This document shows positions 51,501-61,000 of a stretch of 64,000 nucleotides of DNA, piece after piece. The notes beneath the pieces are model-generated. The model saw only the letters and a list, made by a program, of their open reading frames with translations, had not been told where the DNA came from and made no database searches. The stretch covers positions 15,820,428 to 15,884,427 of the forward strand of contig NC_082610.1 of the NCBI RefSeq assembly GCF_030936135.1, in the 5' to 3' direction. The translations under genes were made by a program, and so were the position numbers. This DNA is from Gavia stellata. Its lineage: Eukaryota > Chordata > Aves > Gaviiformes > Gaviidae. Numbering within the stretch: position 1 is the first letter of the stretch; every line of letters begins with the position of its first letter.

Positions 51501-54500
51501 TTGTATAGTATACGTAATTGGACTAATCCCAAAGATGATAATTTAACTGACAAAAAGTGTTCTAGCTTGAGTCTGAACTTTTATCTTGGTTTATAAAATA
51601 TATAAATAAGTATTATAGTTATTAAATCTTATTTCTTCTTTCTTGAAAGATAACTTTCTGAAAATTTTTGATAGCTTTTTTTGTGCAAATCGTACCAAAG
51701 CAGAAATAGCTGAAACAACCTTTTGTCTTAGAGCTTCGTATATAAAAAAAACTTTGAAGCAATTAAACAAAAATATTGCATAATAACACTCATTTGAAGT
51801 AGACATTCTTTTTCAGTTTCAGAGGTAGTATAACAATGTTCAGAGTAGAATGTAGGATAAAAGACGGATCGTTAGTTATCAAGTATTCTCTCTGCATTTG
51901 TCATGAAAAGTCGTTTTACAGTGATCTATTCTCAAGCACTGCATATTTGTATAGATTTTCATGTAATTCTTCAGGTTTTTTGGAGAGTCATACTGTGGTT
52001 AACAAAGTTTTTCTACAGATTTTTGTTGCTCCTGAATCTATTTACAAATGTAGTTGTTAAATTGGGACAACTTGTTCTCAGCAATATTTTTTGGCAATTG
52101 CACTCTGTGCAATCCTGTTGTGACCTATTTCAGTGTGCTAATCTAAGAAGCAGGGAAATTGCTCCAGACTTGTCCAACCAACCAACGAAAAATGGCAATA
52201 CAGTTCAGCCAATGCCTGATAAAAACCTAAACAGAAAAAATGACCTATGTAACCAGCTTCTTGCTAAATGATGTTTTTAATCCATGTGAAATGCATGTGC
52301 TGATACTTACTTAACTCATGCAGAACTATTAAATGTATTACTTTCTGTACATACTGAACTTGTATTTTCAACACTTCTTTTTGTAGATGTCAATAATGAT
52401 GGTTTCCTGGATGAGCAAGAGTTAGAAGCCCTATTTACTAAAGAGGTAAAAAAAAAAAAAAGGTCAAAAACTTAACTTGTTTCAGTAAACAGTTACAAGG
52501 ATGTCTCTATTTTTTCCAAGTGTATTTGGGGGCTTTGGACTACAAATTAGAGTATTATTGCCAAGTCTTGTGCATCCTTAATGTTTCTACAAAAGTGTAA
52601 AAACATATCAGCAGGGAAAATAAAGTAGTTGAAGCGTAGAACTCACACCAGAGATCTAGTGCTCATGTATTTCTCTGCCACAGGCTTGTTTGAGATCTTA
52701 TAATTAATCTGCAGGATAGCTATACCTGTATAAATTGCAATTCAGAGAGCTGCACTCCTGCTCTGGCTAGATGCAGCCTGGTAGAGGTTCTGAAGCTGGG
52801 TATCTGTGCTCATTCAGTGCTAATCTAAAGTCGTAAGACTTGTTGAGAGAAAAAGGGTTACACTCGTGCGAATTGGCTCAAAGACAGCATGTTGTGGAAG
52901 CAGCTACAGAAATTTCACATATTTTCTATCTAGCTAGTTTGGAGCACATGTACATCTGATAAAGTAGACAGGGTCTTAGTTTCTTTAAGCCTTGATTCGT
53001 TGTCTGTGAAAAAACAAATATTAGTACTTCTTTGCCTCCCAGAGGGGTAATGATAGCAATGTACTGAAATTCTACAGTGGTGGGAGTTGCAGAATCAATG
53101 AGTAAACAAAAGGCCTTGGTCTTCATTTTTCCAGTAGGTTCTGTTTTGGTATAGCAGAAAAAAACCCTAAACTTCCCATTCAAAAATCCAGTACTATGGC
53201 TGTCAATATCTAGTCTTACAATTTTTTCTAGATTTCATGAGTCAGGGATGAAATATGCTATACAGTGTATACAAAAGCTTATAAATTCAAACTACTGTAA
53301 ATTTTTGAAGGACTTACATTTGCAAATACAGATTTCTAACAATACTTTGCCATAATCACCTCTAATACAATGAAGATATATGGCAGTCTTTTTTGACAGA
53401 TATGTCCCACCATTTTGCAGTTTTGTAGTTTAAAAACAAATAGTCTGGGGCCTTAAAATCACCTATGGCTAAGCAAGTGAAGCTAAATGAATAAGAAAGC
53501 TAAGTAGAAGCAAATAAGCATAAACTCACCAGAAAGACATTGTGCAAGAAGAGAAGTGGACCATTAAATTAAGCAATCAATTTGTCTTGTGATATCCCGA
53601 ATGCTTAGAGGGTCAGCTGCATGGTCTGGTAAAAAAGCTACTCTCTCCTGTTCCAGAAACCATGTGGAAACTCTGCCTGCTTTGAATCAAATGTAGGATC
53701 AGGCTGTGCATGCCAAGGTCAATTTTACTGTAATGTCTACAGCACTAAATTACAACAAACCACATGAATTAACTGAAAACTTCATTCTTAGCAATGAAAG
53801 GCTCACTTGTTGCTTAAATACTATACTAAAAGAGGAGAATTACATACACACACTCTCACTCTGTTGGAAAAATGGTGAACTCATGTTTTCAGCAACATCT
53901 CACGCTACTGTTCCAAGTATACTCTGTCATTTGAATGAGCAGCCTTTTCTCCAAACTAACATTTGCTAATTGTGAATTTCAGCTAGAAAAAGTTTACGAT
54001 CCCAAAAATGAAGAGGATGACATGGTTGAAATGGAAGAAGAAAGGCTGAGAATGAGAGAACATGTAATGAATGAGGTGGGGACTGATGTTCAGTAAAGCT
54101 GCTCATTTCCTTCTATGTTCAAGAAATATAGTCCTCCTAACATGAAGGGTTGTCCAAGTACAGCAGAAAGGGACGACCTGTCACACTGAATGCTGTTTGT
54201 GCTGAGATTCATATAAGGTTACAATTCTCAAGCCCTGTCCCGATATTCTGATGTATATAAGAAGTTCTGGAGAAGGAATTGTGCTGTAGCCTCCATCTTT
54301 TGCAGATACCGAGATTCAAGAGAAGTTCCCTGTGAATTTTGTGTCAAACAGGGAAAACTCTAAATGTGCTTTTGCACTTGGCAAATGGGTAGGATTTAGA
54401 TGTGAGAGGAGAGAGTAGAGCAATGTCTTCTTTCATGTAGCTCACCTTTGTCCCTTCAGAAGAGAGCTCAGGGTATCACCTATGACAGTGAATAAATACC

Positions 54501-57500
54501 TTTACTAGTTCCGATAGGTTTTCAGCTCAGGAGACAGAGGAACAGACACCGTGTTTTTCACTCATATCTTTTCTGTATTCAACTATATTCTTTAAGCTCG
54601 AGGAACGGAGCAAGCCGGGTCTTCTATTAGTCATAAAGGGAAGTATTTCCTCCCTTCCCATTAAAGGATTCTGACACAATTCAGTTGGGGGTTTTTTGAT
54701 GTTGTTAAAACCTCGCTATCCAACAGAGGCGATTACTCTAACTCACAGTTACAAAATTATTACCAGAAAGCTACAAAACATTTTTCTCAAAAAAAATCAT
54801 GCATGCCACTTTAGCATTGGGGCTGTGTCCACAAATAATGTTTCCAAAAAAGCCAATGGATTTTGAAGTAATGTGTGAGGATTTACTTTTTATTTCCATT
54901 TTTGTTAAGCTACATGAGCTTGTGAGAGCAGTTTTCAGAAGATGTTGCAGGCACTCCCTTGAAAATGGAACAGTTTAAAAATAAAATGGTTGTATTTGAA
55001 GAGATTTGCATAATGAAATTAAACATTAGCTCCACCAAAACCTGTCCCTTAGGTTGAGTTTAATTTTTTGCTTCAAATAGGTTGACATCAACAAGGACCG
55101 ACTAGTGACTTTGGAAGAATTCCTGCGAGCTACAGAGAAAAAAGAATTTTTGGAGCCAGATAGCTGGGAGGTAATGAAAATGTGTTCCAAGTGCAACATA
55201 CTGTACTACTACCATCGCTCTAACCAGGAAACCAAATGGCATGTCTCTGACCTTTGCTTTTTTTCAGTCCTGTTTTGGTATGTGTGTGGTTAAGCGCCTT
55301 AGCTAAATGTAGTGTATAAACTGTATCAGACTAATGTAATGCAGATGTAATCTTTATGGTTCCCACACAAACAGAAAAGGTCTTGCGCCACCCTGTGGAT
55401 TCTAGAAGAATTCTTTTCAGACAGAAAATGGACATTTTGTTTATGAATCACTTTAAAGGGAAGATAAGAGCTCAGCTGAAAGCCAGAGGAATTTTTTTCT
55501 CCTACTTCTAAATCTGTAGTAGAATTTTGCAGAGAAAATAGCTGAGAAACGGTTATTTTGCTGTTTCTTACAGTGAGTATCCTATCCTTTTACAGTGTCA
55601 TGTCTGGGTGTTTTGATGAAAATTCTGAGGGCTGTTTGGTGAACTGTACAATTCAGCTAATAATAATTTCCGTGGAAAAATAATAAAAATATATATGCAT
55701 TCCTGCCTAAGTATTCACATTTGTATGTATTTTCTTGCAGACACTAGATCAACAGCAGCTCTTCACTGAGGACGAGCTGAAGGAATTTGAAAGTCATATT
55801 TCTCAGCAGGAAGATGAACTCAGAAAGAAGGCAGAAGATCTTCAGAAACAGAAGGAAGAGCTACAGAGGCAGCACGACCAGCTTCAGGCTCAGAAACAAG
55901 AGCTTCAGCAGGTACACTTATGAGAACATAATTAATTTTCTTTTTCTGGAAGGCATGTATGTTATATATGTAACGGCTCATGACAATCCCCAACTCTGGA
56001 GCGTTCTTTACCGTGATTTCTCATATGAGTCCCAGCTGAATTCTAAACTAATGGTACCACAGCAAAACATAATCCAGTATTCAGGATTATAGCAAACAAT
56101 GCAAACATCTCAACTCAGTAGTATACCCATTAACAAAGACTTTACATAGTGACTGCAAAATTTCTTTTAAGTGTATTCATTTATGTCACATCAGAGAAAA
56201 TTGGCAGATATAATTTTTTCAACTGTGGTATTTTATTTTTCACCAGGTCGTAAAACAGATGGAACAAAAGAAACTACAGCAAGGAAATCCTCCTGCAGGA
56301 CCAGGTGGAGAACTGAAATTCCAACCCCGTATGTATCTTTCTGTGTAGATACACAAACTTAAAATAAGATCTCCAATGTAAAGGTCATTCTCTGTGGCCA
56401 ATTTACCAGCAGTTGGGCACAACGTGACATGACAAGTTAGTTTTAGATGGTATGAGGGTGTTGAAGCAATTGGTCGTTCAGAGGAAAGTAGTGTCATAAT
56501 AAGTCATTGCATTTGCTCATTGGTGGCAACAAAATGGTCAGGTATATATTAGCACTTCTTACCCATAACACATTGTCTATGTTTCTTTTGTGCACTCTCC
56601 CATACATCCTAACTTAGTTTTTTCTTCCCCTCTAGAAAGGTTGAAACTAATACGGCTTTATTGGCTTCCATGTTCATGTGCTAACATTCTCAGTAGAGCT
56701 CAAGAACTTCTTGACATTCATCTCAAACATAAGGCTTCGTACTATATCCAGGCAGCCTTTTGAATACTGGAAGCTCTTAACTGCTCCTGCAGGCCCAACA
56801 GTGGGATTTCAAACCTTAAATGCTATATACAGTGATTATAGCTTACTTTGTTGAGTGCCCTGAAATCCTATCCCTAAGCCACTCAGTTCTGTGAAGAGAA
56901 ATAATGAAATTTCAGTACCAATTTAATTTTGTCTTTCATTTGCTTCAAAACTGCCTATGGGTAATTTCATTTTATGATCCTTAGTTCTGAGAGCCTCACT
57001 TCCCTTCACCTTCAGTAAAAACATCATGTGTAATAGCAGATGCCCTGGGAGTTGGACTGATGATACATCTTTTGATACTGGCAATGTTGTAGCAGATACT
57101 GTTCTTAACACATCTATTATTTTATGTAAAAACTTTCGGAAAAGTCATTTAATCAGGTGTCGTAAGAATTCATTATATTAGCCAGAACTAGTCACTACTC
57201 ATTCACTGAGTTAAAGAGATCTAAGGAAACACTGTTTCAAATCTGTAGGCTACTGGAGCTACTAAGGGTAATTTAAGGGCGGGGTGGGGAGGGAAATCAC
57301 AAAAATGCAGCTGCAAGTTCTGAAATCTTCAGCAAACTGTCACAATTAGTATTATTCAAAGGTAAGCAGGGGGAGAATGTTATAAGTATTGTTGACACAG
57401 TGAGGAGTAAAATACAGGAGCAAGTTGGTTTTGGTTTTTTTTTCCCCAAGCTTCCCATATTAGGATAAAAGGTTTCATAAACACATAATACATTTCAGAA

Positions 57501-57905
57501 AGAACAATCTCCAAAGAACCAATGTGTTACGTAAGTAAAAACATTTCACAAAAACCAGAAACAACTAGTAATCTAAGAGGAAACTGAGTATTATGATAAT
57601 GCAGTCTATTGGGTAATCTCAATCCGGTTTCATTGTTAGTCACATACAAAATTCTTGATTCCACTTACAAACCAAAAAAAATAGAAGGTTTTGTCTGATT
57701 GTCCCTACACTAGAAACTTTCTTTTAGAGACTTTTCACATTTGGGGCCAATTTAATTGAGAAGTTACAAATGGTTTTATTCTTGTTTTACAGCTGGGGAG
57801 CACAAAGTTGGAGATGCACCAAAACATCCTGTGGGAGGTGATCAGCCTTTACCACCAGGACATGTCCAAGAACCAGCTGCTAGAACTGATCAAGTTCACC
57901 CTTAA
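42399..57905 (+). CDS. NUCB2: Nucleobindin-2 / nesfatin-1 precursor, complete CDS in 12 coding exons
   Basis: Secreted and Golgi-associated calcium-binding protein, and precursor of the appetite-regulating peptide nesfatin-1. Join 42399-42542, 43194-43301, 44643-44769, 48115-48218, 49911-50096, 50744-50834, 52387-52445, 53983-54075, 55081-55170, 55741-55911, 56247-56328, 57793-57905. All introns are GT-AG and the 1368 bases give 455 residues plus TAA. Domains: signal peptide 1-24 (hydrophobic, cleaved after ALEA, mature start VPIDIDKTK); nesfatin-1 25-106, exactly 82 residues, followed by KR 107-108; second dibasic RR 188-189; basic Lys/Glu-rich helix about 165-223; EF-hand loops 254-265 ([12 protein letters not shown]) and 306-317 ([12 protein letters not shown]); acidic helix between them; leucine zipper L347, I354, L361, L368, L375, L382, L389; Pro/Gly-rich tail 400-455. 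Human NUCB2 has about 420 residues, so the tail here is longer. The second EF loop has Arg instead of the usual Gly at position 6, as in human. Upstream 5'UTR exon(s) were not resolved. Identification is very secure. Confidence 0.97.
43194..43301 (+). CDS. NUCB2: NUCB2 coding exon 2: nesfatin-1 mid-segment
   Basis: Residues 49-84 (36 codons, phase 0 at both ends). Starts DTGLYYDEY and ends DIEEIK. It covers most of the nesfatin-1 core reported as the bioactive part in mammals. The acceptor is tttttttgaag and the donor GTAGGT. An A-rich tract follows directly after the donor. Confidence 0.96.
44535..44572 (+). repeat. Exact 19-bp tandem duplication
   Basis: ctagtctgctgtcttgcag occurs twice back to back in NUCB2 coding intron 2, about 70 bases before the exon 3 acceptor. 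Each copy ends in a pyrimidine-rich ttgcag that resembles a splice acceptor. Confidence 0.9.
44643..44769 (+). CDS. NUCB2: NUCB2 coding exon 3: nesfatin-1 C-terminus and Lys-Arg cleavage site
   Basis: 127 bases: 42 full codons (residues 85-126) plus one base. Begins [14 protein letters not shown]. Nesfatin-1 ends at L106 and is followed by K107-R108, the prohormone convertase site. The acceptor is ttttttgacag and the donor GTAAGA. Confidence 0.96.
46010..46205. other. GC-rich patch within NUCB2 coding intron 3
   Basis: About 200 bases with clearly higher GC than the flanks and overlapping ORFs on both strands (45917-46204 plus, 46009-46194 minus). No known protein or transposon was recognised. 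It could be an old insertion or a regulatory element. Confidence 0.35.
48115..48218 (+). CDS. NUCB2: NUCB2 coding exon 4
   Basis: 104 bases completing the codon split from exon 3 (G|AC gives Asp127). Encodes [19 protein letters not shown] and continues to LIKA at residue 161. The acceptor is ttctttcag and the donor GTGAGT. Confidence 0.96.
49911..50096 (+). CDS. NUCB2: NUCB2 coding exon 5: basic DNA-binding-like region
   Basis: 186 bases, residues 162-223, phase 0. Very rich in Lys, Arg and Glu, beginning [20 protein letters not shown]. It contains R188-R189, a candidate convertase site between the nesfatin-2 and nesfatin-3 segments, and also K199-R200. The region corresponds to the basic segment described as DNA-binding in the family. 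The acceptor is atatttttag and the donor GTAAGG. Confidence 0.96.
50744..50834 (+). CDS. NUCB2: NUCB2 coding exon 6: entry helix of EF-hand 1
   Basis: 91 bases, residues 224-253 plus one base. Begins [20 protein letters not shown] and ends FFKLH, the helix leading into the first calcium loop. The first Asp of that loop is split across the following intron. The acceptor is accaatttatag and the donor GTAAGA. Confidence 0.96.
52387..52445 (+). CDS. NUCB2: NUCB2 coding exon 7: EF-hand 1 loop
   Basis: 59 bases, residues 254-273, holding the complete 12-residue EF loop [12 protein letters not shown] with Asp, Asn, Asp and terminal Glu ligands in place. The donor is GAG|GTAAAA and is followed immediately by a run of A. 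This is the smallest coding exon of the gene. Confidence 0.95.
53983..54075 (+). CDS. NUCB2: NUCB2 coding exon 8: acidic linker helix
   Basis: 93 bases, residues 274-304, phase 0. Begins [20 protein letters not shown] and ends MREHVMNE. It links the two EF-hands. The acceptor is gaatttcag and the donor GAG|GTGGGG. Confidence 0.96.
55081..55170 (+). CDS. NUCB2: NUCB2 coding exon 9: EF-hand 2
   Basis: 90 bases, residues 305-334, phase 0. It holds loop [12 protein letters not shown] followed by [17 protein letters not shown]. Loop position 6 is Arg rather than Gly, as in the mammalian protein. The acceptor is gcttcaaatag and the donor GAG|GTAATG. Confidence 0.96.
55741..55911 (+). CDS. NUCB2: NUCB2 coding exon 10: G-alpha binding segment and leucine zipper
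   Basis: 171 bases, residues 335-391, phase 0. It starts [16 protein letters not shown], the part where nucleobindins carry their G-alpha-binding-and-activating motif (family knowledge; not tested here). A coiled coil follows with zipper positions 347, 354, 361, 368, 375, 382 and 389 spaced exactly seven apart: all Leu except Ile354. The acceptor is ttttcttgcag and the donor CAG|GTACAC. Confidence 0.96.
56247..56328 (+). CDS. NUCB2: NUCB2 coding exon 11
   Basis: 82 bases, residues 392-418 plus one base. Encodes [20 protein letters not shown] and then GELKFQP, close to the place where the human protein ends. The donor is CCCC|GTATGT. Read-through past the donor stops after eight codons, at 56346-56348. 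Confidence 0.94.
57793..57905 (+). CDS. NUCB2: NUCB2 coding exon 12: C-terminal tail and stop
   Basis: 113 bases completing the split Pro codon and encoding a Pro/Gly/His-rich tail that ends [12 protein letters not shown], then TAA at 57903-57905. The acceptor is ttgttttacag. The tail is not present in the 420-residue human form as I know it, so it is less certain than the other exons. The frame, the splice signals and the nearby poly(A) signal all support it. Confidence 0.88.
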
Positions 57906-57942
57906 CCACTTGTGCCTCAACTTTATAGCATCTTTATTATTT

Positions 57943-57965
57943 GGGGGGGTGGGGTGGGCAGTGGG
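57943..57965 (+). promoter_or_regulatory. G-quadruplex motif in the NUCB2 3'UTR
   Basis: Four G runs of 7, 4, 3 and 3 with loops of 1, 1 and 4 bases, on the transcribed (RNA-like) strand and 38 bases after the stop codon. It matches the standard G3+N1-7 pattern. Any function is inferred. Confidence 0.65.
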
Positions 57966-58060
57966 CAGGAAATCAGAGTGAAACATGAACTCTCCACTTT
58001 CTTCCCGAGGTTGTAAAATCATTGGGAATGTTAGAGTTGAAGTATCAAACAGATTTGAAT

Positions 58061-58066
58061 AATAAA
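58061..58066 (+). terminator. Poly(A) signal AATAAA, probable NUCB2 proximal site
   Basis: Canonical AATAAA, 155 bases past the NUCB2 stop. A second AATAAA lies at 58426-58431 and another at 60978-60983. Use of more distal sites is possible. Confidence 0.6.
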
Positions 58067-58090
58067 TGAAACTAATTTTCTCTCCAGTGC

Positions 58091-61000
58091 ATCAGTGAGA
58101 AACACAACAAGGGGATCATTGAGAGGCTATAAGGGAGAAGGGAATTAAGGAAACTATTAATACTAAAGGATTTTATGGCCAGAGGACTGAGCTGCTCAAA
58201 TCTTCTCTTACAAAAAGGGAGGAGATGTCTGCCATTCTGTGTTTAGGCACAAATCAGAATCTTCTCAGAGAGGAAGCAGGGAACTGGCCTGAATGTCAAA
58301 GTTAGGTCTAGTTTTATGTAGAAACTCTTTCCAGAAATGCTGAGAAGCAAAATATGGGGAAACGAAGACCATAGATAAAGGCCTACAACTTCCAGCACTA
58401 CCAAACCCTTTCTTCTTTGAGACCAAATAAAAATCAGACTTCTAATCCTTAATCACAGAAAATTTGCACTTTCTAAAATCTAAACACAGCAAAGAATTAT
58501 GTGGAACAGTGAATATTTTTCATGTTTACACAAGCCTATGAATTTCACTGTAAGCCTTCAAAAGGAATACTGTACTTCTGGTGTATTGATCTGAACCGTC
58601 CTCCTTGTTGAGATTAATTCTGTGTAGCAGTTGAATACTCAACTGGCTCTTGGGACAGTACTTTTGTCCCTGTTTCTTTCATCAGGTGCCAGCTGATCTG
58701 AAAATTTTGCATGTTACTAAGTAAGCTTTTTATGTTGATAGAAATATTGTGCAAAACAGAACAAGACTCACTGTCTTTTTCTGTACAGATTATCCTACCT
58801 CCTATGATAATACCAGATTTTTCAAAATGCACCATGTGCTCAGACGTGAATCTTGGGCTTGTTAAGAGTCTCACTATTAACTCTTGTTAGTCTTTCAGCA
58901 GTTGGTGTAAGTCCTAAACCAGGGGTGCTACTTGATTGTATTATTTTGATATTGAACCAGGATAAGTCCCTAATATTGTAAGCCAAGATTTTACAAGAAA
59001 AAGTTGATTTTCCTGTGGGTTTTACTATAATGTTGAAAAATTGTGTGATGGTCCTTGCTTGTCATTCATTTCAGACTGAAGGTAACCTAAAATGAAAACC
59101 GTGTTTGGGGTTTTTTTGTTTGCTTGGGTTTTTGTGGGTTTTTTAAAACATGGATTGTTCTGATTGTATAATGCTGGCTTTGAACCGATACACACACACA
59201 CACCTTGGCAAGCATCCTTTGCATTTCTTTCCTGTTCTGTGGCTAACTGCTGACAGTGTCATTAAAGGAGATCATACAGGTTTTGAGCAAAGAAATAGAG
59301 GCAAGCCTCTGTTATAGAAAGATGTTCCTTTCAGAGTAAGACTTTAATATTTTAGGCAATCTCAAAAAAGATAGGAGGCAATTACTAGCATTTTGTATTG
59401 ACATTTGGGAACTTTCTCACTCTGAAGCACTTTGATTGACAGAAGCTAGGCATATTCCTTCCATGTTTAAGGCTTCTTCCATCAGGACTGAGCACATTCT
59501 TGTTCTCCACACATTATAATAGAACTCACTGCTAGATTAGGTTTCCTTATTTGTTTCATCTTGTTAGTTGTCATGTCACATTTCTTTCATTTATACCACT
59601 CAAACGATTGGACTTCTTTCACCTTTTTTTTTTGTTTGTTCTCTACACAAGTGGTTCACATTTTAATTTAGTTTCCAAAACCAGTGTCTCCATTGTTTGT
59701 CATTTCCATGCAAGTCTAACATCAGTTTGATTATGTCTTTGTCAGGAGACTAAAATACCTTTCAACAACTTCATCTGTTTGCTAAGAGGCGCAGACATAG
59801 TTACCGCTACATCCAAACTAACGGAGTTTCTCAGTGCACAGACCTGGCTTTGGGGTTGTAGCCTGATAATGGGTAACAGAGCAAGGAGGGAAACAAAGGG
59901 GAAATCATTCAAACATCATGGAAAAGGTGAGGGGAATTTTTTTGTGTGTTTTCCCCATCCCACATGAAAGTTTACAGAGGACAAATGATACAGCCACAGA
60001 TGTTTGTAGAGAATCAAGGACTGCAACCTTTGGTGTGAAGGGATTTCTATCAGACAAATACTTCCTTCAGGTTACATCTGCCTCCTAACAAATGTCATTA
60101 TATGTAATGACATGCTTTATAATGTAATGCTCAAGTTTTAGTTTCAGTGCAACCTCTTTACGTGTTGATTGTAAGATCCTAACTCTCACTGCTGTTTGAG
60201 ATGGGCATTATATCCCCCTTATCCCATTTACTTTGAAACATCCAGAGTTTTGTCAAGAACTGTTGTAACTCGGGTGCTGAACTCAGCTTCTGCATGCCAT
60301 GGTGTAGTGAGTGTCAATAGTGACTCTGAGGAAGCCGCTTGTGTGAAGCCGGAGTTTTCACGTGTCATTTCATTGTGAGTTAGCATTAGCAAAAGTTCCT
60401 CATTTTGCATTTCAGCTAGCCACTGAGATGCGTTCAGTGTAAAACAGTACGCATCTTTCCTTCCATTGCTATCTGATACCTAAATGTTGTTCTTGTCAGT
60501 GTTAATTTCATTAGTAGGCTTGCAGTTTAGCAATATACTACAGACTTTCTGTTCATTTTTTAGAAGTGGAAACAGGTGGGTTTTTTACACCTTAGCATTG
60601 GTGATCAGCTTTATTTCTAACAACAATCAAGGTTTAGTCAAACTGACAATTACTTGCCCTAAATTATGTGGAAGTCAGAGCCTCAGTCCTCAGTAATGCT
60701 TAAGTTATTGAACTCCTACCAAACACATCTTAAGTTTGTGGCATAAACGTTTTTGCAATGATCATCCACCCAATTCAAAAATCTCATATGTGTGGGTACC
60801 TGTATCACATGTCCACAAAGATACCAAGGACTGAGTGGGTGTTCTTTCAAAAGATGATCTGTCAGCTCTGGTCTATCGACAGACAATGTTCACCCAATAC
60901 TGTCCATCTCATCCTCCTCTGTAGAGGAAGGGTATCGTTCTTCAGGCCTAGGCTAAAAGAGGTCTCCATCTGAGTGTAATAAAGTCACCAAACTATTTTT

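Larger units (their letters stand above)
42543..57792 (+). other. NUCB2: NUCB2 introns between coding exons
   Basis: Eleven introns of about 651, 1341, 3345, 1692, 647, 1552, 1537, 1005, 570, 335 and 1464 bases. They are AT-rich, with homopolymer A and T tracts. Apart from a GC-rich patch near 46010-46205 in the largest intron and a 19-bp duplication at 44535-44572, I see no RNA gene, recognisable transposon or extra coding exon in them. Confidence 0.8.
57906..58090 (+). other. NUCB2: NUCB2 proximal 3'UTR
   Basis: Short 3'UTR inferred from the stop codon to the first canonical poly(A) signal. It contains a G-rich tract at 57943-57965. The cleavage site was not determined. Confidence 0.6.
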
